In this document: positions 7,884 to 13,658 of the stretch, piece by piece
Numbering within the stretch: the first letter of the stretch is position 1
Layout: each line of letters starts with the position of its first letter
Source: Candidatus Shapirobacteria bacterium UBA1435
GTDB taxonomy: Bacteria > Patescibacteriota > Microgenomatia > UBA12405
Length of the DNA: 19,476 bases
Reading direction: 5' to 3'
Assembly: GCA_002329385.1 (NCBI GenBank)
Contig: DCTR01000004.1
Coordinates: 4,994-24,469, forward strand
The notes under the pieces: generated by a model
Databases searched by the model: none
What the model was told of the DNA's origin: nothing
Seen by the model: the letters and a program-made list of their open reading frames with translations, nothing else
Position numbers and translations under genes: made by a program

Positions 7884-7900
7884 TTCCACCCCTTCTTCAC

Positions 7901-7906
7901 ATTATA
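7901..7906 (-). promoter_or_regulatory. -10 element of the metallophosphoesterase-ruvC-HAD-ruvA operon
   Basis: On the minus strand a perfect TATAAT (7906-7901) lies 17 nt before the ATG at 7883, with AAGGGG in between. The -35 region is poor (GTGGAA or AGTGGA, depending on spacing). Confidence 0.5.
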
Positions 7907-7928
7907 AGATAAACAAAAATTATTCCAC

Positions 7929-7937
7929 TTATCCACA
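7929..7937 (+). other. perfect DnaA-box consensus in the A/T-rich murB upstream region
   Basis: TTATCCACA matches the consensus DnaA box exactly. It is followed from about 7948 by some 40 nt of almost pure A/T (TATACTATATATATAAG and onwards), which looks like an unwinding element. Only one perfect box is visible and neither dnaA nor dnaN is in the window, so calling it an origin is not supported. Confidence 0.35.
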
Positions 7938-8000
7938 CAAAAGTCCCCTATACTATATATATAAGATAAAATAAATAAAATTAACACAAAAACTCAACCA

Positions 8001-8032
8001 ATCGGTCAAAACATCCCGACCAATCAACCGAT
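8001..8032. repeat. small inverted/direct repeat cluster upstream of murB
   Basis: ATCGGT (8001-8006) and ACCGAT (8027-8032) form a 6-bp inverted repeat, while GGTC and GACC (8004-8007, 8018-8021) nest inside it. CCAATC also appears twice. It lies about 20 nt before the -10 of murB and could be an operator, but it is short. Confidence 0.3.
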
Positions 8033-8052
8033 CACCTCATTCCCTGTTCCGA

Positions 8053-8058
8053 TATAAT
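8053..8058 (+). promoter_or_regulatory. -10 element for murB
   Basis: TATAAT stands 49 nt before the murB ATG at 8108. No good -35 is visible at 16-18 nt. The leader between them is largely the A/T-rich repeat and has no Shine-Dalgarno. Confidence 0.45.
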
Positions 8059-8072
8059 ATTAGAGGAATTAG

Positions 8073-8101
8073 AAATCGAAAATTTAAAATTAAAAATTAA
8101 C
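8073..8101 (+). repeat. A/T-rich AAAATT-type dispersed repeat in the murB leader
   Basis: The run of AAAATTTAAAATT and AAAAATTAA units resembles runs at 18526-18541 and 18845-18878 and, in a G/C-enriched form, the insert at 9445-9474. It looks like one family of short dispersed repeats placed mostly next to genes. Confidence 0.45.
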
Positions 8102-8107
8102 AATGGT

Positions 8108-9040
8108 ATGGATAACTTGTTCTCCTCCCTAAAATCTCTTCTCCCCACCCTTGACCCCAAACGCCACCACCCCCTGTTCCCCTACACCACCCTCAAAATC
8201 GGCGGTCCGGCTGATATTTTTGTCCCAGCCCAAAACATCGATCAATTTATATCAATAGTTAAACTTGTGCATCAACTGATCGACCAAAAACTTCTCTCCT
8301 CTGATCAGTTTCTTATCCTTGGTCACGGCTCCAACCTGCTTATCTCCGATTACGGCTTCCCCGGCCTGGTCGTTCAAAACTCCGCTTCCGAAATCGACTT
8401 TTTGCCCAACAGCCAGGTCCGGGCTTCCTCCGGCACCCCTCTGTCAAAACTAATTACCGCCACTCTCGACCACCAGCTAACCGGGCTCGAAAATTTTGCC
8501 TATATTCCCGCTACTGTTGGCGGTGCCATCTATAGCCATATCCACGGGGTCAGCCAGACCCAATTCTCTGACTTTCTCGATTCAATTGATGTTTTTGACC
8601 TTAATTCCGGCCGCCGGACAACCATTCTCCCTTCCCGATACCGCTGGGGCTACGACCTCTCCCCCTTCCAGACAAATCCAAATCTGATCATCCTCTCCGC
8701 CATTTTTAATCTCAAATCCCAAGATTCCACCACCGCCCAAAAAACCTGTCAAACCATCATTTCCCAAAAATCCGCCGTCCAGCCACCGAACTCCGCCGGC
8801 TGTGTTTTCAAAAACCCCCCCAATCTTTCCGCCGGCCAAATTATCGACCAGCTCGGCTGGAAGGGTAAAACCGTCGGCCAAGCCCAGGTTAGCCCGACCC
8901 ACGCCAATTTCATCGTCAATTTAGGCGGTGCCACCGCCCAAAACTACCTTGACCTCGCCAGGGCCGTCCAGACCGACGTTTTTCAAAAACGCGGTATAAA
9001 ACTCGAGTTCGAAATCAAACTGATCGGCCGTTTTGATTAG
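8108..9040 (+). CDS. murB: UDP-N-acetylenolpyruvoylglucosamine reductase MurB
   Basis: This 310-residue flavoenzyme reduces UDP-GlcNAc-enolpyruvate to UDP-MurNAc with NADPH in peptidoglycan synthesis. The FAD-binding region shows YTTLKIGGPAD (26-36) and LGHGSNLLISD (71-81). The middle has GLENFAYIPATVGGAIY (126-142) and YRWGYDLSPF (178-187). SAGCVFKNP (229-237) carries Cys232 where the proton-donating Ser usually sits, as seen in some MurB proteins of the short, type II kind. The catalytic Glu is near the end, in EFEIKLIG. Another ATG five nt upstream (8103) is out of frame. It is the only visible peptidoglycan-precursor gene in the window, but it sits near mreB and a glycosyltransferase, so the region has an envelope theme. 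Confidence 0.95.
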   Translation: MDNLFSSLKSLLPTLDPKRHHPLFPYTTLKIGGPADIFVPAQNIDQFISIVKLVHQLIDQKLLSSDQFLILGHGSNLLISDYGFPGLVVQNSASEIDFLPNSQVRASSGTPLSKLITATLDHQLTGLENFAYIPATVGGAIYSHIHGVSQTQFSDFLDSIDVFDLNSGRRTTILPSRYRWGYDLSPFQTNPNLIILSAIFNLKSQDSTTAQKTCQTIISQKSAVQPPNSAGCVFKNPPNLSAGQIIDQLGWKGKTVGQAQVSPTHANFIVNLGGATAQNYLDLARAVQTDVFQKRGIKLEFEIKLIGRFD

Positions 9041-9084
9041 TCCGACAAGTTGATTCTCCCTCTCTTTCCTATCCCCAAAACAAT

Positions 9085-9118
9085 TCGGTCTTTAGCTACG
9101 GCCTAAACCTGATTTTTT
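9085..9118 (+). terminator. probable terminator of murB overlapping the end of the convergent gene
   Basis: An imperfect stem, TCGGT-(ct)-TTAG with CTAA-ACC-(t)-GA, has a 7-nt loop and is followed at once by six T (9113-9118). It lies about 45 nt after the murB stop and overlaps the last codons of the convergent glycosyltransferase gene. The bulges lower confidence. Confidence 0.45.
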
Positions 9119-9945
9119 ATTACCCTCCAGACAAACCTTGGCAGGCTCAACTGCCGCCGCCATCTTTTTGGTTCTTTAATTAGCGAATACAACCATTCCA
9201 GCCCCAACCGCCGCCATCCCTCCGGTGCCCTCGCCAGTTCTCCCGAAAAATAGTCAAAACTCCTTCCCACCCCCATCGCCACCAACCCTTCAAATCTATC
9301 CAGATTCGCCGATATCCACTTTTCCTGTTTACCCATCCCGTAGGCCACAAATAACATCTTGGGCTTAAACTTTTTTATCCTTTCCACCACTTCTTTATTG
9401 CTCACCTCCGGCTCCCCAGGGCAACTTTGTATCCATCCTTTTTTCTGAAAATTGGGGATTGAAAACTGAAAATTCCTCGCCGCCTTTTCAGCCCGATTTC
9501 CCCATCCTCCCAACAAAAAAACTCTCCACCCATTTTTTGCCGCCACTCCGATCATCCTTTCCATCAGCTCACACCCCGGCACCACCCTCTCTCTCAACTC
9601 TCCCCTAAGCACCTTTATCCCCGCTCCCAGCCCGACCACCAACCTTCTTTGCCAATTTTCTCCCCCTTCTTTCCCCACCTCACCGGCCCAGGCCAACCCC
9701 ACCCCGTCCGGCACGTTTAAATCAGTTTTTTGCCTAATTATCCGAGAAAAAGTCTTATCCTTTCCCGCCGTCATCAAAAACTCCGGATTAACCGTCGCTA
9801 TCCATAAATTGCCCTTGTTTTCCTGCCTTAATCCCTCTTCCACCCACCTTAGCACTTCTTCCATGCCTCTGCCAAACAACTTTACCCCCATTATTGACCA
9901 ATCTTTGCGGGCTTGTTCAGTTTTTTGCCTTTGCCTTTTGGCCAT
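9103..9945 (-). CDS. WecG/TagA/CpsF family glycosyltransferase with an in-frame repeat insert
   Basis: This 280-residue protein is a GT26 glycosyltransferase. Members transfer N-acetylmannosamine or its uronate to lipid-linked GlcNAc when building wall or capsule polymers, at the inner face of the membrane. Family blocks are TVNPEFLMTA (51-60), NVPDGVGLAWAG (77-88), VFLLGG (142-147), LFVAYGMGKQEKWI (about 203-216) and GVGRSFDYFSGELARAPEGW (about 226-245), followed by the basic, Trp-rich C-terminus LKRP-like segment that binds the membrane. Residues 158-167 (NFQFSIPNFQ) are encoded by a dispersed DNA repeat and replace the usual charged helix there. The ATG at 9945 is fixed by an in-frame stop just upstream and has AGGGG about 7 nt before it. 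The acceptor sugar cannot be told. Confidence 0.9.
   Translation of the reverse strand: MAKRQRQKTEQARKDWSIMGVKLFGRGMEEVLRWVEEGLRQENKGNLWIATVNPEFLMTAGKDKTFSRIIRQKTDLNVPDGVGLAWAGEVGKEGGENWQRRLVVGLGAGIKVLRGELRERVVPGCELMERMIGVAAKNGWRVFLLGGWGNRAEKAARNFQFSIPNFQKKGWIQSCPGEPEVSNKEVVERIKKFKPKMLFVAYGMGKQEKWISANLDRFEGLVAMGVGRSFDYFSGELARAPEGWRRLGLEWLYSLIKEPKRWRRQLSLPRFVWRVIKNQV
9445..9474 (-). repeat. dispersed repeat inserted in frame in the glycosyltransferase gene
   Basis: On the plus strand the block consists of three nearly repeated units of the form [CT]TGAAAA(C/T)T or GATTGAAAACT, about 10 nt each. It encodes NFQFSIPNFQ, itself a near-duplication (NFQFS/NFQ). It has a whole number of codons and leaves the reading frame intact. 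Confidence 0.6.
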
Positions 9946-9955
9946 CTTTTATCCC

Positions 9956-10081
9956 CTAATAATCGTATTTCCATCTTATAATGCCTTGCTTCTCCAAGCT
10001 AATCCTGCCCAAAAAACATCCCTCGTCTCCCCCTATCATCCTCCCGTCTTTTTTGCCCTCCTGTTCCTTATTTTTCCACAT
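9956..10081 (-). CDS. possible small protein (41 residues) upstream of the glycosyltransferase
   Basis: An open frame begins with ATG at 10081 (MWKNKEQEGKKDG) and ends at TAG 9956, inside the ribosome binding region of the glycosyltransferase gene. It is Gly/Lys/Glu-rich with one Cys and no membrane segment. The support is positional: a good promoter (TTGATA-18-TATAAG) places transcription start about 6 nt before its ATG, and its stop abuts the next gene's Shine-Dalgarno, so it could be a leader peptide or a co-transcribed small protein. It has no recognisable homology and could be chance. Confidence 0.3.
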   Translation of the reverse strand: MWKNKEQEGKKDGRMIGGDEGCFLGRISLEKQGIIRWKYDY

Positions 10082-10093
10082 TATTTTTATAAT

Positions 10094-10123
10094 CTTATAG
10101 TAAGAATAACATTAATATATCAA
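10094..10123 (-). promoter_or_regulatory. promoter reading toward the glycosyltransferase gene
   Basis: On the minus strand, TTGATA (10123-10118) and TATAAG (10099-10094) are 18 nt apart, each matching the sigma-70 consensus in five of six positions. Transcription would start near 10087, about 140 nt upstream of the glycosyltransferase ATG. Confidence 0.55.
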
Positions 10124-10320
10124 AAATCCTATATTAAGTTTCCAAAAGATATAAAATGCTTATTATTGTTATCCCTAGTTATTGCCATTTTGAACAAAAA
10201 AGTTATCCAAATATTTTAAGCTAAGTAAGGCAGAAACTATAAATATCACTAAAATATGATAGAAAAATGGACTTGTATCTTATATGGCACAAAAAACACC
10301 GACAAAAATCTTTCATAATA

Positions 10321-11325
10321 CTACCTTATTGCTCGTCTATAAACCTCTAAATTTTCCAAAGCTATTCCCGTCCCTTTTATCACGCAATACTGTGGCTCAA
10401 TCGCCACATGGGCCGAAACTCCGATTTCCCTCGTCACCAGCACATTAAAATTTCTCAACTGCGATCCCCCTCCCGACAGCACCATTCCCCGGTCGATAAT
10501 GTCGGCCACCAACTCCGGCGGGGTTATTTCCAGCGTGTCTTTCACCACCGACACGATCTGGTCCAAAACCGGCTTTATTGCCTCGTAAACCTCATCGGAA
10601 TCTATTGTCATATTTTTCGGCAAACCAAACACCGAATCCCTACCACTTATTTCCATAGTCTCCGGTCTTTTTAGCTTGATCGCGCTTCCCAATCCGATTT
10701 TGACTGCTTCCGCCGTCTGTTCGCCGATCACCAGGTTGTGCTTCTTCCTGACATAAGCCGCAATCACCTTATCCAGTCTGTTGCCCCCCACCCTAATACT
10801 TTTGTGTGTCACCACCCCGCCCAAAGCAATTACCGCCGCCTCCGCCGCTCCACCCCCGATATCAAAAATCATGTTTCCTGCCGCCTCTGACACCGGTATT
10901 TTCGCCCCGATCGCCGCCGCCAACGGCTTATCGATCAAATACGCCTTCTTTGCCCCAGCCGACAGTGCCGCATCCAAAACCGCCCTCTGTTCCACCTGGG
11001 TCACTCCCGCCGGCACGCACAACATTACTTCCGGTCTAAAAAACCACGCCGCCCCCATCACCTCTTTCAAAAAAAATCTCAACATCGCCTCTGTCACCTC
11101 ATAATCGGCAATCACCCCGTCCTCCATCGGCCGGATCACCTCAATATATTCCGGAGTTTTCCCCAACATTTTTTTTGCTTCATTACCCACTGCCAACACC
11201 TTCCTATCCTCCAGTCCCACTGCCACCACTGTCGGTTCATTTAGCACTATCCCCTCTCCCACCTCCCATACAATGCTATTTGCCGTTCCCAGGTCGATTG
11301 CTAGTTTTCTGAATAATTTCATCAT
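10321..11325 (-). CDS. mreB: rod shape-determining protein MreB
   Basis: This 334-residue bacterial actin polymerises beneath the membrane and guides wall synthesis. It begins MMKLFRKLAIDLGTANSIVW, with the phosphate-1 loop DLGTAN. The phosphate-2 loop is FDIGGGAAEAAV, the adenosine motif is GMVLSGGGSQLR, and IRPMEDGVIADYEVTEAML is the family's conserved early block. Length fits MreB (about 335-345). The open frame runs 55 codons further upstream, but that part crosses the divergent promoter region and is not conserved, so I chose the first ATG of the double ATG before KLF; the second, at 11322, is equally possible. An extended -10 (TGCTAGAAT) about 48 nt upstream is the likely promoter. It is divergent from the PEGA-protein gene. 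Confidence 0.94.
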   Translation of the reverse strand: MMKLFRKLAIDLGTANSIVWEVGEGIVLNEPTVVAVGLEDRKVLAVGNEAKKMLGKTPEYIEVIRPMEDGVIADYEVTEAMLRFFLKEVMGAAWFFRPEVMLCVPAGVTQVEQRAVLDAALSAGAKKAYLIDKPLAAAIGAKIPVSEAAGNMIFDIGGGAAEAAVIALGGVVTHKSIRVGGNRLDKVIAAYVRKKHNLVIGEQTAEAVKIGLGSAIKLKRPETMEISGRDSVFGLPKNMTIDSDEVYEAIKPVLDQIVSVVKDTLEITPPELVADIIDRGMVLSGGGSQLRNFNVLVTREIGVSAHVAIEPQYCVIKGTGIALENLEVYRRAIR

Positions 11326-11372
11326 CTTTATCTTTTTTTTTGCCCAAGTATCTTCTGTCTTCAGGCTATCTA

Positions 11373-11381
11373 ATTCTAGCA
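11373..11381 (-). promoter_or_regulatory. extended -10 promoter for mreB
   Basis: On the minus strand, TGCTAGAAT (11381-11373) is an extended -10 with one mismatch in the hexamer. It predicts a leader of about 40 nt. No -35 is evident. Confidence 0.5.
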
Positions 11382-11391
11382 GACTACCCAG

Positions 11392-11413
11392 CCGGCCGAC
11401 TTGCCGGTATAAT
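11392..11413 (+). promoter_or_regulatory. leaderless promoter of the PEGA-protein gene with an adjoining inverted repeat
   Basis: TATAAT (11408-11413) lies exactly 6 nt before the ATG at 11420, so the mRNA should begin at the start codon. Just before it, CCGGC (11393-11396 region) and GCCGG (11403-11407) form a small palindrome that overlaps the promoter spacer and could be an operator site between the two divergent genes. Confidence 0.55.
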
Positions 11414-11419
11414 ATCTTC

Positions 11420-12625
11420 ATGCCCAACAATTCCGATAAAAAAAGCCTTCTGACTGTTTTGTCCGTTTTTACCTTTGTCGTCTTTGCCACCCTGGTTATC
11501 GCCTTTTTCGCAAACGGCTATCAGATCAGCTTCAAGCATGGCCCGGTCCTCAAGGCCACTGGCCTGCTCTCCGCTACCTCCCGCCCCAAATCCGCCCCGG
11601 TCTATATCGACGGCCAGCTGGTTACCGCCACCGACGACACCATCAACCTGCCGCCAGGCACCTATTCGGTCAAGATTGTCAAAGACGGCTATCTCCCCTG
11701 GCAAAAAACCGTCACCATCAAGCGCGAAGTCGTCTACCTTACCGAGGCTAACCTCTTCCGCTCGGTACCCGAACTCAAACCCATCACCCTAAGCGGCGCC
11801 ATCAATCCAGCGGTTAGTCCCGACAAAACCAAAATCGTCTACGCCGTCGCCGATGCTTCCGACTCCAAAGACAACGGCCTCTACCTTCTCGACTCCACCG
11901 AAAACCCGCTTTCCCTCAACCGAAACCCTATCCGTCAACTCTACCCCAACACCCCCCAAATCGACTGGTCCAAATTCGTCTTCAAAATATCACCAAACTC
12001 AAGGCAAATTATTGCCACCAACTCCCTATCCCAAATCAACTATCTTCTCCCCCTTGATTCGCCGGTTACCACTAAGCATCTCTTCGACGCCACCTCCCAG
12101 CTTGGCCTGATTGAAACCGAATGGCAAAACCAGGAAAACCAGCTTGTCGCCTCCCGACTGCAGCGCCTCCCCGAAACCCTCAAGCCCCTGATCGCCACCG
12201 GCTCCGCCTCCCTCATCAACTTTTCCCCCGACGAAACCAAGGTCCTTTATTTAGCCAACGATAATGGAAAAATAGACAAAATCATTACCACCCCTCCCCT
12301 CTCCCAAAGTGACCAGCCCCAGGTTCGCACCCTCAAAAAAGGCCACTATTACGTCTACCACCTCAAGGAAGACACCAACTATCTTATCGGCAGCAGCCAA
12401 AGCGTTTCCTCTCCTTTCTGGCTTCCCGATTCCAACAATCTGGCTTACGTCGAAAGCAACACCATCAAAGCCGTCGACTACGATTCCACCAACACTCAAA
12501 CTATCTATGCCGGCAGCTTTAATTCCCAAGTCGTCATCCCCTGGTCCGACGGCGCCAAAATCATCACCCTCACCTCTGCCTATTCAGGTTCTCCGGAAAA
12601 TCTCTATTCGATCTCTATTCGCTAA
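11420..12625 (+). CDS. membrane-anchored PEGA-domain protein with a beta-propeller-like region
   Basis: The 401-residue protein has an N-terminal membrane helix (about residues 10-31, LTVLSVFTFVVFATLVIAFF) that should anchor it with the rest outside. Residues about 46-113 form a PEGA domain: APVYIDGQLV, then INLPPGTYSVKIVKDGYLPW, a surface beta-sandwich. From about 120 on it carries repeated TolB/WD40-like blades (INPAVSPDKTKIVYAV; FKISPNSRQIIAT; INFSPDETKVLYLAN; FWLPDSNNLAYVES), each with a [SP]-x-[DN] turn before a hydrophobic strand. Such proteins are thought to bind wall or surface polymers; no catalytic motif is visible. I chose the ATG at 11420 because it fits the promoter exactly; the frame upstream crosses mreB antisense. 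It ends one nt before the convergent small membrane protein gene. Confidence 0.88.
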   Translation: MPNNSDKKSLLTVLSVFTFVVFATLVIAFFANGYQISFKHGPVLKATGLLSATSRPKSAPVYIDGQLVTATDDTINLPPGTYSVKIVKDGYLPWQKTVTIKREVVYLTEANLFRSVPELKPITLSGAINPAVSPDKTKIVYAVADASDSKDNGLYLLDSTENPLSLNRNPIRQLYPNTPQIDWSKFVFKISPNSRQIIATNSLSQINYLLPLDSPVTTKHLFDATSQLGLIETEWQNQENQLVASRLQRLPETLKPLIATGSASLINFSPDETKVLYLANDNGKIDKIITTPPLSQSDQPQVRTLKKGHYYVYHLKEDTNYLIGSSQSVSSPFWLPDSNNLAYVESNTIKAVDYDSTNTQTIYAGSFNSQVVIPWSDGAKIITLTSAYSGSPENLYSISIR

Positions 12626-12626
12626 C

Positions 12627-13037
12627 CTAATCTCTGCAGACTTGTTCCATCACGTTGTTAAACGATCTGTTTAGCTCTGCTCTCTGCTCATCGTCAATCG
12701 CACCACTGTCCAGCAAAGCGACTGTCTGGGCATTGACCATCATCGCCTCCTCAAAACTGATACAGCTCGCTGCTCCCAAATATTCTCCCGTTTCAATTGT
12801 CTGCTCTCCCCGGGCTTCCATTTCCGCATACGGAGCCTCAAGTTCGGCCTCGATTATTGGCTCTTGTTCAACGGTCTCCAGATTAACCTCTTCACTCAAG
12901 CTATACGCTCCCAAAATTTGGCGGTTATACTCCTCCACCAGCTGCCCTTCTTCATAAAACCTCAAGGGTAGAAGGCTAAAAAGCCCAACCACAAAACAAA
13001 TAACTAGCGTTCTCGTGTTTCTTTGTAAATCTGTCAT
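12627..13037 (-). CDS. small membrane-anchored acidic protein of unknown function
   Basis: The protein has 136 residues. A single hydrophobic helix (about 10-26, TLVICFVVGLFSLLPL) follows a short basic N-terminus and may be an anchor or an uncleaved signal. The rest is strongly acidic (LETVEQEPIIEAELEAPYAEMEARGE), probably a flexible stalk. The C-terminal part holds two Cys (92 and 134) that could form a disulfide outside the cell, with a helical stretch between them (DDEQRAELNRSFNNVMEQV). I do not recognise a family. Its start codon fits a leaderless promoter (TTGACT-16-TAGACT, 6 nt before the ATG), which supports it as a real gene. Confidence 0.7.
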   Translation of the reverse strand: MTDLQRNTRTLVICFVVGLFSLLPLRFYEEGQLVEEYNRQILGAYSLSEEVNLETVEQEPIIEAELEAPYAEMEARGEQTIETGEYLGAASCISFEEAMMVNAQTVALLDSGAIDDEQRAELNRSFNNVMEQVCRD

Positions 13038-13043
13038 ATAAAC

Positions 13044-13071
13044 AGTCTAAATAGTTTTTTGGCGTAGTCAA
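13044..13071 (-). promoter_or_regulatory. leaderless promoter of the small membrane-protein gene
   Basis: On the minus strand, TTGACT (13071-13066) and TAGACT (13049-13044) are 16 nt apart. The -10 ends 6 nt before the ATG at 13037. Confidence 0.5.
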
Positions 13072-13440
13072 GTGTCATCAATTCCCCTATCTCCTCATCC
13101 GACTTATCAAAATATATCCAAATCTGTCTAACTTAAATCGGTTTTTTATCCCATATTTCTAAACTGGCCGTTTATTTAATTCTCCCCTTCAACTTCAAAA
13201 CCTTCAAAAGCAAATATGATTTTATTTCAAACCTTTAACCATAAACAGGTATACTTTCTAATTAGCAAAAAAGATGGCTTCTTGCTAAATAAAAAACTAA
13301 TTGCCACAACAAAGTAATATCTAAGTGATCTTTTAGTAAAGAAAAGTAACATCAATCCAATCATCCTATAGAAAATACAAGCGTTATCCCCTGTTTCAAA
13401 TGGCCTAATTGATAATCAGATGATATGATATTAATGTTTT
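13072..13440. other. gene-free spacer before tRNA-Pro
   Basis: No open frame of interest is present. The only structure I see is an inverted repeat TTAGCAA (13262-13268) with TTGCTAA (13282-13288), 13 nt apart, without a T run on either strand. A TATACT (about 13251-13256) lies just before it on the plus strand, so a short RNA is conceivable but unsupported. I cannot place a confident tRNA promoter; TTGATA lies about 30 nt upstream of the tRNA but lacks a well-spaced -10. Confidence 0.4.
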
Positions 13441-13517
13441 CGGAGACTGGCGCAATTGGCTAGCGCGCAGCTTTCGGGTAGCTGAGGTTGCGGGTTCAAA
13501 TCCCGCGTCTCCGACCA
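13441..13517 (+). tRNA. tRNA-Pro (anticodon CGG)
   Basis: A complete 77-nt cloverleaf: acceptor CGGAGAC with GTCTCCG, D stem GCGC/GCGC, anticodon stem CAGCT/AGCTG around the loop TTCGGGT (U33, anticodon CGG, G37), T stem GCGGG/CCCGC with TTCAAAT, discriminator A73 and an encoded CCA. The C1-G72 pair and A73 fit proline identity. It reads CCG codons. Confidence 0.96.
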
Positions 13518-13583
13518 ATTTCTCTCCTTAACCAAAAAAAGATTAGTTGAAATTTGAAACTAAACATTTCAACTAGGCATCCC

Positions 13584-13658
13584 GTCCTCATAGTTCAATG
13601 GATAGAACGGCCCCCCCCTAAGGGGCAAATCCAGGTTCGATTCCTGGTGGGGATACCA
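13584..13658 (+). tRNA. tRNA-Arg (anticodon CCT) with C at position 33
   Basis: A 75-nt cloverleaf with encoded CCA that closely follows the usual bacterial tRNA-Arg(CCU): acceptor GTCCTCA with TGGGGAT (G1 pairs with U72 as a wobble), D stem GTTC/GAAC, anticodon stem GCCCC/GGGGC, T stem CCAGG/CCTGG with TTCGATT, discriminator A73. The anticodon loop reads CCCCTAA, giving anticodon CCT at 13617-13619 (codon AGG) and C instead of the near-universal U at position 33 (13616). The run of eight C at 13611-13618 could also hide a base error. Confidence 0.88.

Larger units (their letters stand above)
9946..10320. other. A/T-rich spacer between mreB and the glycosyltransferase gene
   Basis: Apart from the promoter and possible small frame given separately, the part at 10100-10320 is A/T-rich with no hairpin or gene I can support. 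I see no clear terminator after mreB. A plus-strand open frame crossing 9809-10219 is the antisense shadow of the glycosyltransferase gene running on into A/T-rich sequence. Confidence 0.5.

Noticed and set aside
9809..10219. Plus-strand hydrophobic open frame of 136 codons
   Set aside because: Its first part is antisense to the glycosyltransferase and the rest is A/T-rich sequence with the biased composition that yields Leu/Ile/Phe by chance; no start signal.
11326..11490. 55-residue N-terminal extension of MreB
   Set aside because: MreB proteins begin just before the DLGTAN loop; the extension overlaps the divergent gene and its promoter.
13262..13288. Terminator or small RNA hairpin
   Set aside because: The inverted repeat is only 7 bp of mostly A/T and lacks a T run on either strand.
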